Shown piece after piece: positions 27,949 through 37,498 of a DNA stretch of 64,000 nt (its first letter is position 1; every line of letters starts with the position of its first letter). The DNA comes from Burkholderiales bacterium (lineage in GTDB: Bacteria; Pseudomonadota; Gammaproteobacteria; Burkholderiales; Burkholderiaceae_C), in contig JAUVWL010000017.1 in assembly GCA_030604135.1 (NCBI GenBank), forward strand, positions 19,968 to 83,967. Reading direction: 5' to 3'. The position numbers and the translations under genes are program-made. Below the pieces are notes generated by a model, which saw only the letters and a list, made by a program, of their open reading frames with translations, was not told the DNA's origin and did no database searches.

Positions 27949-29103
27949 TCAGGCTTCTGGCCATCGGGCCAGGAGCTGGTTGCGCTGGCGGGGGTCGAGA
28001 TTGGCCTGTCCCAGTCGTCCCTGGCAATGCTGCACGACCCGGGGGTTCATCACCCTGAACCACAAGGGCGGAACATAGGCTAGGAGGATCATGCCCGCAT
28101 AGCCGGTGGGCATTTGCGGAGCTTCGTCGAAGTGCCTGAGGGCCTGGTACCGGCGAGCCGGGTTGGCATGGTGGTCACTGTGCCTCTGCAGGTGCAGCAG
28201 AAACACGTTGGACGCCACGTGATTGGCGTTCCAGGAGTGGCGGGGACCGCAGGCTTCGAGCCGGCCTTGCTCATCGCGCTGACGCAGCAAGCCATAGTGT
28301 TCGATGTAGTTGACCACCTCCAGCAGCGATACGCCATAGAGGGCCTGCGCCAGCAGAAACAGCAGCACTGGCCAGCCGAACACCGCGGTCAGGACCGCGA
28401 ACAGCACCAGGGACAGGGACCAGGACTGCAGGTTCTGGTTTCCAATGTGAAGCGCGGGCAGCCCCTTTCGGTTCAACCGGGAGGCCTCCAGTGCCCAGGC
28501 CGAGCGCACACCTCCCACAATGGAGCGCGGCAGGAAATGCCAGAAGCTCTCGCCCATGCGGGCGCTCGCAGGGTCTTCTGGCGTGGCGACCCTGAGGTGG
28601 TGGCCGCGGTTGTGTTCGACAAAAAAATGACCGTAGGCCACCGGCGCGAGTGCCACCCGCGCCAGTACGCGTTCACAACGAGGTGACTTGTGCCCCAGTT
28701 CATGGGCGGTGTTGATACCCAGTCCGTTAATGCTGCCGACCGAGATCGTCAGGCCAAGCCAGTCCATCGGTTGCAAGGACTGCGTGGCGGCTATCCAGGC
28801 GCCCGCCAGGGTGACGCCGTACTGCAAGGGCACACAGGACGCGACCACCCACCGATACCAGCGATCGGCTTGCAGATCGCCGACGCGCTCGGGTGGCGGG
28901 TTGGATCGGTCCTCCCCCAGACTCAGATCCAGGACGGGAACGACTCCATAGAACAGGACCAGAGTCACCCACAGCCAGCCCGACAGGCCGGTGAAGGCAA
29001 AGCTCAGCAGGCTGAGCAAGGTCAGCGCTGGCAGGGCGGGGGAGAACAACCACCAGAGGCGCTTGTTGTCTCGCCATGCCTGAGGCTGTGTGGTCACTTC
29101 CAT
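27949..29103 (-). CDS. alkB: Alkane 1-monooxygenase (AlkB family)
   Basis: 384 residues. Integral-membrane di-iron hydroxylase that oxidises the terminal carbon of alkanes. Six or so membrane helices and the His-box signature: HELGHK (134-139), HNRGHH (164-169), and LQRHSDHH (305-312), plus the AlkB marker NYIEHYG (265-271). Rubredoxin and rubredoxin reductase are not in the window. Some relatives act on other hydrophobic substrates (xylene, fatty-acid-like), so the alkane label is by family. Divergent from aroC; no alkS-type regulator is beside it. Confidence 0.92.
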   Translation of the reverse strand: MEVTTQPQAWRDNKRLWWLFSPALPALTLLSLLSFAFTGLSGWLWVTLVLFYGVVPVLDLSLGEDRSNPPPERVGDLQADRWYRWVVASCVPLQYGVTLAGAWIAATQSLQPMDWLGLTISVGSINGLGINTAHELGHKSPRCERVLARVALAPVAYGHFFVEHNRGHHLRVATPEDPASARMGESFWHFLPRSIVGGVRSAWALEASRLNRKGLPALHIGNQNLQSWSLSLVLFAVLTAVFGWPVLLFLLAQALYGVSLLEVVNYIEHYGLLRQRDEQGRLEACGPRHSWNANHVASNVFLLHLQRHSDHHANPARRYQALRHFDEAPQMPTGYAGMILLAYVPPLWFRVMNPRVVQHCQGRLGQANLDPRQRNQLLARWPEA

Positions 29104-29214
29104 GTTCAGGTGGCTTGGCCGGGTCCGCTTGCCCAGCACCGCTGGTCATCGGTTGGGTATGAACCGCACCGCACGTGTGCGAGACCTTCCGTGCCGGCGA
29201 GGGATAATTGGCTC

Positions 29215-30312
29215 ATGAGCGGCAATACTTTCGGCACACTTTTCTGTGTCACAAACTTCGGTGAATCCCATGGTCCGGCCATCGGTTGTGTGATCGACGG
29301 CTGTCCCCCGGGCTTGTCGCTAGCGGAGGCAGACATCCAGCACGACCTGGACCGTCGCCGCCCTGGCACCAGCAAGTTTGTCACCCAGCGCAATGAACCC
29401 GACGCGGTGGAAATCCTCTCCGGCGTCTACGAAGGCAAGACCACGGGCACGCCCATTGCGCTGCTGATTCGAAACACGGACCAGCGCAGCAAAGATTACG
29501 GCAGTATTTTGCAAAGCTTTAGGCCGGGACATGCCGATTACACCTACTGGCAGAAGTACGGCATACGCGACCCGCGAGGCGGCGGGCGCAGCTCGGCGCG
29601 TCTGACGGCGCCCACCGTGGCGGCCGGTGCGGTGGCCAGGAAGTGGCTCAAGGAGAAATTCGGCACCAGCTTTCAGGCCTGCATGACGCAGATCGGTGAA
29701 TTGCCGATTGGTTTCGAGAGCTGGGACCATGTGCCCAACAACCCGTTCTTTGCCCCGGTGGCCGATGTGTCGGCACTGGAGGACTACATGAACGCACTGC
29801 GCAAGAGCGGCGATTCGTGTGGCGCGCGGCTGCGCGTGGTGGCCAGGAACATCCCGGTTGGCCTGGGACAGCCGCTGTACGACAAGCTGGACGCTGACAT
29901 TGCTTACGCGATGATGGGCCTGAACGCGGTCAAGGGCGTGGAGATCGGCGCCGGTTTTGCGTCGGTGGCCGACAAGGGGTCTACCCACGGTGACTCGCTG
30001 ACGCCGGCTGGCTTCGTCGGCAACAAGGCCGGCGGTGTGCTCGGCGGCATCAGCACCGGGCAGGACCTGGACGTGTCGGTGGCCATCAAGCCCACCAGCT
30101 CCATCCTGATTCCGCGCGATTCCATCGACGTGGAAGGCCAGCCCACCGAGGTCATCACCAAGGGCCGTCACGACCCATGCGTGGGCATTCGCGCGGCACC
30201 GATCATGGAGGCGCTGCTGGCCCTTGTGGTGATGGACCATGCACTGCGCCACCGCGCGCAGTGTGGGGATGTTCAGGTGGCGACTCCAGACATCACGGCC
30301 GCAGGCCGGTGA
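29215..30312 (+). CDS. aroC: Chorismate synthase
   Basis: 365 residues, normal. Last step of the shikimate pathway, converting EPSP to chorismate using reduced FMN. Signatures [18 protein letters not shown] at the start, [39 protein letters not shown], and a C-terminal [10 protein letters not shown]. Start MSGNTFG is the usual one. A repeat block of about 90 bases separates it from the MFS gene downstream. Confidence 0.98.
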   Translation: MSGNTFGTLFCVTNFGESHGPAIGCVIDGCPPGLSLAEADIQHDLDRRRPGTSKFVTQRNEPDAVEILSGVYEGKTTGTPIALLIRNTDQRSKDYGSILQSFRPGHADYTYWQKYGIRDPRGGGRSSARLTAPTVAAGAVARKWLKEKFGTSFQACMTQIGELPIGFESWDHVPNNPFFAPVADVSALEDYMNALRKSGDSCGARLRVVARNIPVGLGQPLYDKLDADIAYAMMGLNAVKGVEIGAGFASVADKGSTHGDSLTPAGFVGNKAGGVLGGISTGQDLDVSVAIKPTSSILIPRDSIDVEGQPTEVITKGRHDPCVGIRAAPIMEALLALVVMDHALRHRAQCGDVQVATPDITAAGR

Positions 30313-30400
30313 TCACCCCCTGCGCCGCTACGCGGCTTCCCCCTGAAGGGGGACCGTTCCAGCCGCCCGGCAAAGCCGGTTCGGCGGCGCGTGCTGGAAG
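30313..30400. repeat. C-rich intergenic repeat with hairpins
   Basis: GCGCCGCTACGCGGC-type core followed by the CCCCCT-ga-AGGGGG hairpin (30339-30352). Third copy of the family; it starts right at the aroC stop. No reading frame. Confidence 0.6.
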
Positions 30401-30424
30401 CAAGCGTTGCGCCGCGCTCGTTGG

Positions 30425-31621
30425 GTGATCGAAGTGCAGGCCAGTCCCGGGAGAAAACAACTCCTGCCATTTGCCGCCCTGTCGGCGAGCTATTTTGCGC
30501 ACATCGGCTTTTTCAACCCTTACCTGCCGCTCTGGCTCAAGGAGCTGGGGTTTGGGCTTCTGGCCATCAGCGTCCTGACCTCGGTGCAGTCGGCCACACG
30601 CCTGTTTGCCCCCTATGCCTGGGGCTGGGTCAGCGACCACACCGGCGAGCGCGTGCGGCTGTTGCGGTATGGCGCGACGGCAGCGCTGGCGCTGTCGGTG
30701 GCCCTGTGGTGGCCGCTGGGTGGGCTGGGTCTGTTTCTGGTGCTGTTGCTGATGTTCAGCCACACCAGCGCCATGATGCCCATGAGCGAGGCCGCCATGG
30801 CCCACCTGGTCAGCCAGGGCGGGGCCTTCGATGCACGTCGCTACGGACGGGTTCGCCTGTGGGGCTCAGTCGGCTTTCTGGTGACGGTGTTGGCGGCCGG
30901 GGTCTGGTTCGAGCGCCATGGCATCGGCAGCTTTCCGGCCTGGACCTCGCTGTCGCTGCTGGCCGTCGCGTTGAGCGTGTGGTGGATGCCCGACCTGCGC
31001 GAGGCACCGCATACGGACAAGCAGGGTCCCAGCGTCTGGCCGGTGCTGCGCCAGCCCGCGGTGCGCTGGTTTTTTGTGGCGGTGTTCTTCCATGTGCTCT
31101 CGCACATCTTCATCTACATCTTTTTCTCGCTCTATCTCGACAGCCTGGGCTACAGCAAAGCGGTCATCGGCTTGCTGTGGGCGGTGTCGGTGGTCATCGA
31201 GATTGGCTGGTTCTTCACCCAGGCGCGCTGGTTGCCTCGCCTGCCACTGACCGGCTGGCTGGTGCTGGTCTCGGTCGCCATGGTCTTGCGCATGCTCATG
31301 ACCGCAGGTGCCGCGCATTGGCTGTGGGTGCTGCTGGTGGCGCAGTGCCTGCACGCACTGACCTTTGCCTCCCACCACACGGCCTGCATCGCGCTGCTGT
31401 CGCACCACTTCCCCGGTCGGCTGCGCGGACGCGGGCAGGCGCTCTACAGCGTGCTGGGCTACGGGCTTCCGGGTGTCATGGGTGGCCTGGGAGGCGGGTT
31501 GGTCTCGCAGGCCTATGGCTTGTACACCGTGTTCTGGGTGTCGGCCGCGTGCTCACTTGTGGCGGTGGGGTGTGCGTGGCGACTGATGTCGCACGAGCGA
31601 AGGCGGGCTCCGCCCGCCTGA
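30425..31621 (+). CDS. MFS transporter, LacY/NAG/HcaT-like
   Basis: About 398 residues and twelve membrane helices. The pattern (FAALSASYFAHIGFFNPYLPLWLKELGF, SATRLFAPYAWGWVSDHTG, RRYGRVRLWGSVGF) is that of the MFS_1-like/HcaT group that imports aromatic acids or sugars. The GTG at 30425 is preferred; TTG 30407 is possible but would add six codons from the repeat border. Substrate unknown. Confidence 0.87.
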   Translation: MIEVQASPGRKQLLPFAALSASYFAHIGFFNPYLPLWLKELGFGLLAISVLTSVQSATRLFAPYAWGWVSDHTGERVRLLRYGATAALALSVALWWPLGGLGLFLVLLLMFSHTSAMMPMSEAAMAHLVSQGGAFDARRYGRVRLWGSVGFLVTVLAAGVWFERHGIGSFPAWTSLSLLAVALSVWWMPDLREAPHTDKQGPSVWPVLRQPAVRWFFVAVFFHVLSHIFIYIFFSLYLDSLGYSKAVIGLLWAVSVVIEIGWFFTQARWLPRLPLTGWLVLVSVAMVLRMLMTAGAAHWLWVLLVAQCLHALTFASHHTACIALLSHHFPGRLRGRGQALYSVLGYGLPGVMGGLGGGLVSQAYGLYTVFWVSAACSLVAVGCAWRLMSHERRRAPPA

Positions 31622-31626
31622 CGCGG

Positions 31627-32508
31627 TCAGACCTGCGCTTCCTCGCCCAGCTTGCCATCCCGGAAGTCCGCCAGCGCCTGGTAGATCTCTTCCTTGGTGT
31701 TCATGACGAAGGGGCCGTACTGGGCGATGGGCTCATTCAGGGGCTGGCCGGCGATCAGCAGGACCTTGGCCTCCTGGCCCGCCTCGATGAACACGCCGTC
31801 ACTGTCCTGGTCGTTGGCCAGCAGGGCCATGCGCTGCACCGGCACGCGCTGCCCTCCCACCGTCACCTCGCCACGGTACACATAGACGAAGGCGTTGTGG
31901 CCCGCCGGCAAAGGCTGTGTGAAGCTGGAGCCGGCCTTGAAGTGCAGGTCCAGGTAGAGCGCCTGGGTGCCATCACGGGTGACGGCTCCCACCACGCCGT
32001 GGCTGACGCCAGCGATCACGGTCACGGCCACGCCTTCGGGCGTGGTGAACTGTGGCAGGTCGGCGTTCTTGAAGTCACGGTACCAGGGCGGGTTCATCTT
32101 GTCGCGGCCAGGCAGGTTCAGCCAGAGCTGAAAGCCTTCCATCACACCGTGCTCCTGCTGCGGGATCTCGGAGTGGATCACGCCGCGGCCGGCAGTCATC
32201 CACTGCACGCCGCCATTTTCCAGCAGACCTTCGTTGCCGGCGCTGTCGCGGTGCAGCATGCGCCCGGCGATCATGTAGGTCACTGTCTCGAAACCCCGGT
32301 GCGGGTGGTCGGGAAAGCCGGCGATGTAGTCGTCCGGCTGGTCACTGCCAAACGCATCGAGCATCAGGAACGGGTCGAGCCGGCGCTGCAGGTCCTGGGT
32401 CAGCACGCGGGTCAGCTTGACGCCGGCGCCGTCCGAGGTCGGCATGCCCGCAATGAGCCGCTCCACGCGGCGCGGTTGCTGCAGCGGGGTGGTGGTTGTT
32501 GTGCTCAT
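31627..32508 (-). CDS. Pirin-family protein
   Basis: 293 residues. Bicupin with the pirin signature: PDHPHRGFETVTYMIAG, GGVQWMTAGRGVIHSEIP and the later barrel with FVYVYRGEVTVGG. Pirins bind Fe and include quercetinase activity. AGGAGA precedes ATG 32508. It follows azoR by 34 bases, an operon that fits redox or quinone/flavonoid stress. Both are divergent from a LysR gene. Confidence 0.92.
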   Translation of the reverse strand: MSTTTTTPLQQPRRVERLIAGMPTSDGAGVKLTRVLTQDLQRRLDPFLMLDAFGSDQPDDYIAGFPDHPHRGFETVTYMIAGRMLHRDSAGNEGLLENGGVQWMTAGRGVIHSEIPQQEHGVMEGFQLWLNLPGRDKMNPPWYRDFKNADLPQFTTPEGVAVTVIAGVSHGVVGAVTRDGTQALYLDLHFKAGSSFTQPLPAGHNAFVYVYRGEVTVGGQRVPVQRMALLANDQDSDGVFIEAGQEAKVLLIAGQPLNEPIAQYGPFVMNTKEEIYQALADFRDGKLGEEAQV

Positions 32509-32542
32509 GCGGGTCTCCTGCAATGGGTGGAACGTGTGGGGG

Positions 32543-33142
32543 TCAGCCGATGGCGGCGGCCAGGTCGGCCTCGGCCTGGGCGAAGCCCTTGGCGGCGGCC
32601 TCGGGGCCCATGTTCAGGCCTTCAGCATAGATGAAACGCACGTCGGTCAGGCCCAGGAAGCCCAGCACGGTCTTCAGGTAGGGCACCTGGCTGTCGTTGG
32701 GCGTGTCGCGGTACAGACCGCCACGCGCCAGCGCCACGTACACGGTCTTGCCCTTGAGCAGGCCTTCCGGACCGTTCTCGGTGTAGCGGAAGGTCACACC
32801 GGCGCGGGCGATGGCGTCGATCCAGGCCTTGAGCTGCACCGGTACGCCGAAGTTGTACATCGGCACACCCAGCACGATGGCATCGTGGGACTGCACTTCG
32901 GCAATCAGGGCGTCGTACTCGGCCACCACGGTGGCCTGCTCGGGGCTGCGCTGGTCTGCCGGGGTGAACAGGGCGCCCAGGGCGGTTTCGTCGAGCACGG
33001 TGACGGGCCGCTCGCCGAGATCGCGCACGGTCAGGCGGGCACCTGCGTGGCTGGCCTGCAGGCGCTCGCTGACCTGCTTGGCCAGTTTGGTGGAGTTGGC
33101 GTCGCCGCGACGGGGGCTGGCATTGATCTGGAGGATGTTCAT
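32543..33142 (-). CDS. azoR: FMN-dependent NADH-azoreductase
   Basis: 199 residues, normal. Reduces quinones and azo compounds with NADH using FMN. Flavodoxin-like: [21 protein letters not shown] phosphate loop, [37 protein letters not shown] and GGLYRDT. First gene of an azoR-pirin unit, divergent from a LysR-family regulator with an operator candidate at the other gene's start. Confidence 0.95.
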   Translation of the reverse strand: MNILQINASPRRGDANSTKLAKQVSERLQASHAGARLTVRDLGERPVTVLDETALGALFTPADQRSPEQATVVAEYDALIAEVQSHDAIVLGVPMYNFGVPVQLKAWIDAIARAGVTFRYTENGPEGLLKGKTVYVALARGGLYRDTPNDSQVPYLKTVLGFLGLTDVRFIYAEGLNMGPEAAAKGFAQAEADLAAAIG

Positions 33143-33229
33143 GGTCGGTTCCTGAGTGCGGTGGGAGATGGCAATGCAGAGAGTCTATTGCGCAACAGTG
33201 AGTGGATAAATGGGGTAAATCGGATAACA

Positions 33230-33249
33230 TTGTTCCAAAAATGGAACAA
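33230..33249. promoter_or_regulatory. Inverted repeat overlapping the LysR start codon
   Basis: TTGTTCC-N6-GGAACAA, perfect 7-base arms, with the ATG of the LysR gene (33241) in the spacer. Typical placement for autorepression and divergent control of azoR-pirin. Confidence 0.65.
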
Positions 33250-34170
33250 AATGCGCCCATCCCATCTCCGGATCCCAATGACTTGCTGATGTTCGTCCGT
33301 GTGGCTGAAGCGGGCAGCTTCAGCCGGGCGGCCGAGCAGCTGTGCCTGCCCAAGTCGACCCTGTCGCGTCGCATTGCCCAGCTCGAGCAGCAGATGGGCG
33401 AGCCGCTGCTGCTGCGCACCACCCGTCGCCAGCGCCTGACCGAGCTGGGTCAGCAGGTGCTGGACCTGGCCCGCGAGCTGGCCGCTGACCTGGAGGCCGT
33501 GCATGCGCTGAGGGAACAGCGTCAGGCGATTCCCAGCGGGCGACTGCGTGTGTCATTGCCCAGCGACATTGCGAATCTGCTGTTGACACACAGCCTGGCG
33601 GCGTTTGCTGCCCTGCACCCGGCCGTCACGGTGGAACTGGATCTGTCGCCCCGGCGGGTCGATCTGCTCGGCGAGGGCTTTGACCTGGCGGTGCGCATGG
33701 GGGACCTGCCCGACGATGGCTTGCTGGTGGCCACCCGTCTGGCGGTGTTCTCGCACGGTCTGTACGCCTCGCCCGACTACCTGGCCAACCACGGTGAGCC
33801 GGTGACACCTGAAGACCTGCTGCGTCACACCGCCATCAGCCTGGGAAGCGGGCGCAGCGCACAGCAGACCTGGGTGTTGAGCAACGGGCAACAGCAATGG
33901 CAGGGGCGGCCTCCGTCGCGGGCGGTGATGAATTCCCCTGAACTGGCGGTGCGGCTGGCCTGCTGCGGTATGGGCATGGCCGGGGTGCCCGACCTGTTTG
34001 CCTGCGCCGACGTCCAGGCCGGGCGCCTGCGCAGAGTCCTGCCCGACTGGCAGCTGCCGCAAAGCGTGGCCTGGGCCGTCACGCCGGGGCGCAAGTTGCT
34101 GCCGGCCAAGACACGCGCCTTCATCGACATGCTGCAGCGCGTGCTGCAGCAGGCAGCGGTGCTGGGCTGA
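33241..34170 (+). CDS. LysR-family transcriptional regulator
   Basis: 309 residues. N-terminal winged helix (about 12-70, FVRVAEAGSFSRAAEQLCLPKSTLSRRIAQLEQQMG) and C-terminal effector domain. Reads away from azoR-pirin with 98 bases between, so it probably controls them in response to a quinone or electrophile. A perfect inverted repeat covers its start codon; a GTG at 33202 is an alternative start that would leave the repeat inside the coding region. Confidence 0.93.
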   Translation: MEQNAPIPSPDPNDLLMFVRVAEAGSFSRAAEQLCLPKSTLSRRIAQLEQQMGEPLLLRTTRRQRLTELGQQVLDLARELAADLEAVHALREQRQAIPSGRLRVSLPSDIANLLLTHSLAAFAALHPAVTVELDLSPRRVDLLGEGFDLAVRMGDLPDDGLLVATRLAVFSHGLYASPDYLANHGEPVTPEDLLRHTAISLGSGRSAQQTWVLSNGQQQWQGRPPSRAVMNSPELAVRLACCGMGMAGVPDLFACADVQAGRLRRVLPDWQLPQSVAWAVTPGRKLLPAKTRAFIDMLQRVLQQAAVLG

Positions 34171-34179
34171 GCTCGAGGC

Positions 34180-34644
34180 TCAGGTAGCAGGTGCGAACTT
34201 GCGCACCAGCGCGTCGATGGCAATCAGGTAGCCGTCGACACCGAAGCCGACCACGATGCCGGCGGCCACGGGGGACACCCATGACCGGTGCCGGAAGGCC
34301 TCGCGCGCGTGCACATTGGAGATGTGGCACTCCACCACGGGCAGCGGTTCCACGCCCTTGATGGCGTCGTGCAGGGCAATCGAGGTGTGGGTCAGTGCGC
34401 CCGGGTTGAAGACCACCCCCAGCAGCTGGCCTTCGCGGAACAGACGTCCGCACTCGTGGATCTTGTCGATCAGGGCACCTTCCCAGTTGCTCTGGAAGCA
34501 TTCGACGTCGTAGCCCAGCGCCCGGCCACGGGCCTTGCACATGGCCTCGATGTCGGCCAGCGTGGTGTGGCCGTACTGGGCCGGCTCGCGGGTGCCGAGC
34601 AGGTTGAGGTTGGGACCGTTGAGCACGAGGATCTGGCGGGGCAT
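34180..34644 (-). CDS. aroQ: 3-Dehydroquinate dehydratase, type II
   Basis: 154 residues. Third step of the shikimate pathway. NGPNLNLLGTREPAQYG with catalytic Arg and Tyr, FQSNWEGALIDKIHE, NPGALTHTSIAL and the ECHISNVHAREAFRH catalytic His segment. Normal length for the small dodecameric type. Ends nine bases from the convergent LysR gene, and lies downstream of two DMT transporters and aroE. Confidence 0.97.
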   Translation of the reverse strand: MPRQILVLNGPNLNLLGTREPAQYGHTTLADIEAMCKARGRALGYDVECFQSNWEGALIDKIHECGRLFREGQLLGVVFNPGALTHTSIALHDAIKGVEPLPVVECHISNVHAREAFRHRSWVSPVAAGIVVGFGVDGYLIAIDALVRKFAPAT

Positions 34645-34716
34645 GGTGGCTTCCGGGTGGCGTCGTTCGATGCCGCTATGGTGCCACGATTGCGCGTTCG
34701 ATCCTGATCGCCGCGC

Positions 34717-35610
34717 TCAGGGAGCCGGCTCGACCGGTGTCACACTGCGCCGCAAGGGGTTGAAGCCGGTCACCAGCGCCGTGGCCAGCAGCACCAGGGC
34801 ACCGCCCGCAAAAATGCCCGGCGAGAGCGCCTCGCCCAGGAAGATGTGGCCCCAGGCCACACCGAAGACCGGAATCAGGAAGGCCGGGCTGGTGGCCGCC
34901 ACCGGCGAGACGTGCCGGATGATGCGCAAGTGGGCCCAGTAGGCCAGGCCCGACGTCACGACACCCAGCACCAGCATGGCAGACAGGGCGGTGGTGCTGA
35001 AACGGGCTTCCGGCAGGGCCCAGAGCGCGCCAGGCAGCACCAGCAACAGCGCCAGCACATGGATGGTGGCCGAGATGGCCAGCGGCTGGATGCGCTGGGT
35101 GGCCCGCTTCATCAGGGGCGTGCTGATGCCGTAGCAAAAGGCTGCGCCGATGCAGGCCAGGGCCGCCATCAGGGTGGGCCAGTCCAGTTGGACCGGACCC
35201 AGGCGAACGATCAGGGCCACGCCCATGGCACCGGCCACACAGCCTGCCAGCTTGCGCCAGGTGAGGGTATCCTGCCCGAACCAGGCCGCCGACAGGGTGC
35301 CGAACAGGACCACGGTGGTGTTGAGCAGGGCGCTGTAGCCGGCCGGCAGGCGCAGCGCGGCCCAGGCGTAGAGCAGGAAGGGCAGGCTCACCGACAGGGC
35401 GGCGAGCAGCAGCAGCTCCTTCCAGTGCGACCATGGCCACCGGTGGCGCAGCACGCGCATGAGCAGGGCCAGGGTCAGCGCCGCCAGCGCCACGCGGCCA
35501 CCGGCGAGCACCCAGGGCCCCAGCACCGGGCTGGCGATGCGCAGAAACATGAAGGATGCGCCCCAAAGTGCGGACAGGCCGATGAGCTGGGCGAAATGTC
35601 GGTTTTTCAC
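34717..35610 (-). CDS. EamA/DMT-family transporter
   Basis: 297 residues, about ten membrane helices with two EamA repeats (FAQLIGLSALWGASFMFLRIA at the start; SATIHVLALLLVLPGALWAL in the second half). GTG at 35610 gives the usual VKNRHFAQL-type N-terminus; TTG at 35661 is the other possibility and neither has a good ribosome site. Located between aroQ and the RhtA-like gene. Substrate unknown. Confidence 0.88.
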   Translation of the reverse strand: MKNRHFAQLIGLSALWGASFMFLRIASPVLGPWVLAGGRVALAALTLALLMRVLRHRWPWSHWKELLLLAALSVSLPFLLYAWAALRLPAGYSALLNTTVVLFGTLSAAWFGQDTLTWRKLAGCVAGAMGVALIVRLGPVQLDWPTLMAALACIGAAFCYGISTPLMKRATQRIQPLAISATIHVLALLLVLPGALWALPEARFSTTALSAMLVLGVVTSGLAYWAHLRIIRHVSPVAATSPAFLIPVFGVAWGHIFLGEALSPGIFAGGALVLLATALVTGFNPLRRSVTPVEPAP

Positions 35611-35690
35611 TGCGTGATTGTGGGGCTGGTTGGTCAAGGCCGCTGTCGTGTGGGTGTCCAAGCGGGCATGAGCGGTCTTTTGCCGACCTC

Positions 35691-36578
35691 TCAGGTCACC
35701 ACGTGCGACGCGTCGCTGTCACGCCGGGGCGGACGGGAGAACAGCGAGCTGCCGATGGCGGCCGACATCACGCAGACAATGGCCAGCCACTGGGCCGCCG
35801 TCAGGTGTTCGTGCAGCACGATCCAGCCCAGAAAAGCCGCTACGGCGGGCTCCAGGCTGGTCATGATGCCAAAGGCGCCCGCGGGCAGGCGCTTGAGGGC
35901 GACCATTTCCAGCGAGATCGGGATGGCGCTGGAGATGGCGGCAATCATCAGGCCCCAGAGCAGAACGTCCGGATCCAGCAGGGCGATGCCGGCATGCGCG
36001 ATGCCGAAGGGCAGCACACTGAGGGCGGCCACGCCCAGGCCCAGCGCCACTGAATGGCCGGCGTGCAGGTGCGACAGGCGTTTGCCGAACACGATGTACG
36101 AGGCCCAGCAGGCGGCAGCGGCCAGGGCATAGGCCACGCCCACCGGGTCCAATGTGGACACGTCGTGGCCCCAGGGCAGCAGCAGCGCCAGTCCGCCGAT
36201 GGCCAGCGCCAGCCACAGCAGGTCCAGCCAGCGCCGGGAGCCGAACATGGCCACCGCCAGCGGCCCGGAGAACTCGATGGCCACGGCAATCCCGAACGGG
36301 ATGGTCTGCAGCGACTGGTAGAACAACAGGTTCATGAAGCCCAGCGCCACGCCGTAGCGCAGCACCGCCCCGCCGTCGCCGGGCCGCAACGACCAGCGCC
36401 AGGGGCGCCAGATGAGCAGCAGCAACAGGGCCGAGAAGCCGACCCGCAGCGCGGTGGTGCCCAGCGCGCCGACCTGCGGAAACAGCTGCTTGGCCAGCGA
36501 GGTGCCCAGGCCCAGGGCCGTGACCGAGCCGAGCACGGCCAGCAGGGGCAACGCCTGCGCCCAACGGGAATGCGTCAT
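35691..36578 (-). CDS. RhtA-like DMT exporter
   Basis: 295 residues with ten membrane helices. Sequence blocks LGTSLAKQLFPQVGALGTTALRVGFSALLLLLIWRPW and SAIPISLEMVALKRLPAGAFGIMTSLEPAVAAFLGW match the RhtA threonine/homoserine exporter group more closely than generic EamA proteins. It starts seven bases after the aroE stop, so both share an operon. Role of an amino-acid exporter next to shikimate genes is inferred only. Confidence 0.85.
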   Translation of the reverse strand: MTHSRWAQALPLLAVLGSVTALGLGTSLAKQLFPQVGALGTTALRVGFSALLLLLIWRPWRWSLRPGDGGAVLRYGVALGFMNLLFYQSLQTIPFGIAVAIEFSGPLAVAMFGSRRWLDLLWLALAIGGLALLLPWGHDVSTLDPVGVAYALAAAACWASYIVFGKRLSHLHAGHSVALGLGVAALSVLPFGIAHAGIALLDPDVLLWGLMIAAISSAIPISLEMVALKRLPAGAFGIMTSLEPAVAAFLGWIVLHEHLTAAQWLAIVCVMSAAIGSSLFSRPPRRDSDASHVVT

Positions 36579-36585
36579 GGGCTGT

Positions 36586-37407
36586 TCAGACCAAAGGAAC
36601 CGAGAGGCGCTCGATGACCGGCTTGGTGTCCGGGCGCACGCCCCGCCACCATTCGAACGCCTCGGCCGCCTGCTCCACCAGCATGCCCACGCCGTCCACC
36701 AGCTGTGTCACGCCAGCGGCGCGCGCCTGCTTCAGGAAGGGTGTCAGGCCCTTGCCGTAGACCAGCTCATAGGCCAGCGCCCCGGGGGCGAACACGCCGG
36801 CGGGCAAGGGCAGCTCGGCCTGGGACAGGCCGGTGGAGGTGGCGTTGAGCACCACGTCAAAGCGCTCGCCCGCCAGGTCGGCATAGCCACCGGTCTGCAG
36901 CGAGGCGTGGGCGGCAAAGTCGGCCTTGAGTTCGTGTGCCTTGTCGGCGCTGCGGTTGGCCACGGCCAGCCAGGCGGGCCGCTGCTGCGCAATGGGCAGG
37001 ATGGCGCCGCGCGTCGCGCCACCGGCACCGCAGAGGAGCACCCGCTTGCCGGCAAGCGACACCCCCAGGTTGCGCTGGATGTCATTCACCAGGCCCAGGC
37101 CGTCGAAGTTCTGCGCCCAGATGCGGTTGCCGTCGAACTTGAGCGCGTTGACCGCGCCCGCCAGCCGCGCGGATTCCATCGGGTCGGTGGCGATGTCGAA
37201 GGCCTGCAGCTTGAACGGCAGGGTGACGTTCATGCCCCGGCCGCCAGTGGCGATGAACCCCCGCACCGCGCCGGCAAAACCGTCCAGTGGACCTTCGATG
37301 GCGGTGTATTCGATGTCCTGCCCGGTGGCCTGGGCGAACAGGCTGTGGATCAGGGGCGACTTGCTGTGGGCAATGGGGTTGCCGATGACGGCGTAGCGGT
37401 CGGTCAT
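36586..37407 (-). CDS. aroE: Shikimate dehydrogenase
   Basis: 273 residues. NADP-dependent reduction of 3-dehydroshikimate. N-terminal YAVIGNPIAHSKSP, catalytic NVTLPFK (Lys66) and the Rossmann GAGGA at 127-131. The substrate-side motif normally reading NTDG is N-F-D-G here (100-103): the catalytic Asp is kept but the Thr is replaced. Normal length. First gene of the aroE-RhtA-like-EamA-aroQ stretch, divergent from the DsbA-family gene. Confidence 0.96.
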   Translation of the reverse strand: MTDRYAVIGNPIAHSKSPLIHSLFAQATGQDIEYTAIEGPLDGFAGAVRGFIATGGRGMNVTLPFKLQAFDIATDPMESARLAGAVNALKFDGNRIWAQNFDGLGLVNDIQRNLGVSLAGKRVLLCGAGGATRGAILPIAQQRPAWLAVANRSADKAHELKADFAAHASLQTGGYADLAGERFDVVLNATSTGLSQAELPLPAGVFAPGALAYELVYGKGLTPFLKQARAAGVTQLVDGVGMLVEQAAEAFEWWRGVRPDTKPVIERLSVPLV

Positions 37408-37498
37408 GGTGCGGTTCCGGGCAATCCGCCATTGTCCCTCAAGCCGGGCGATGGCCTTGGGACCGGCAGGGTGGACGCGGCGGGACTACGATGGCGCC

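Noticed and set aside
30391..32634. Long + strand open frame spanning the MFS gene and the pirin gene
   Set aside because: It shadows two real genes in other frames, and its sequence has no recognisable fold.
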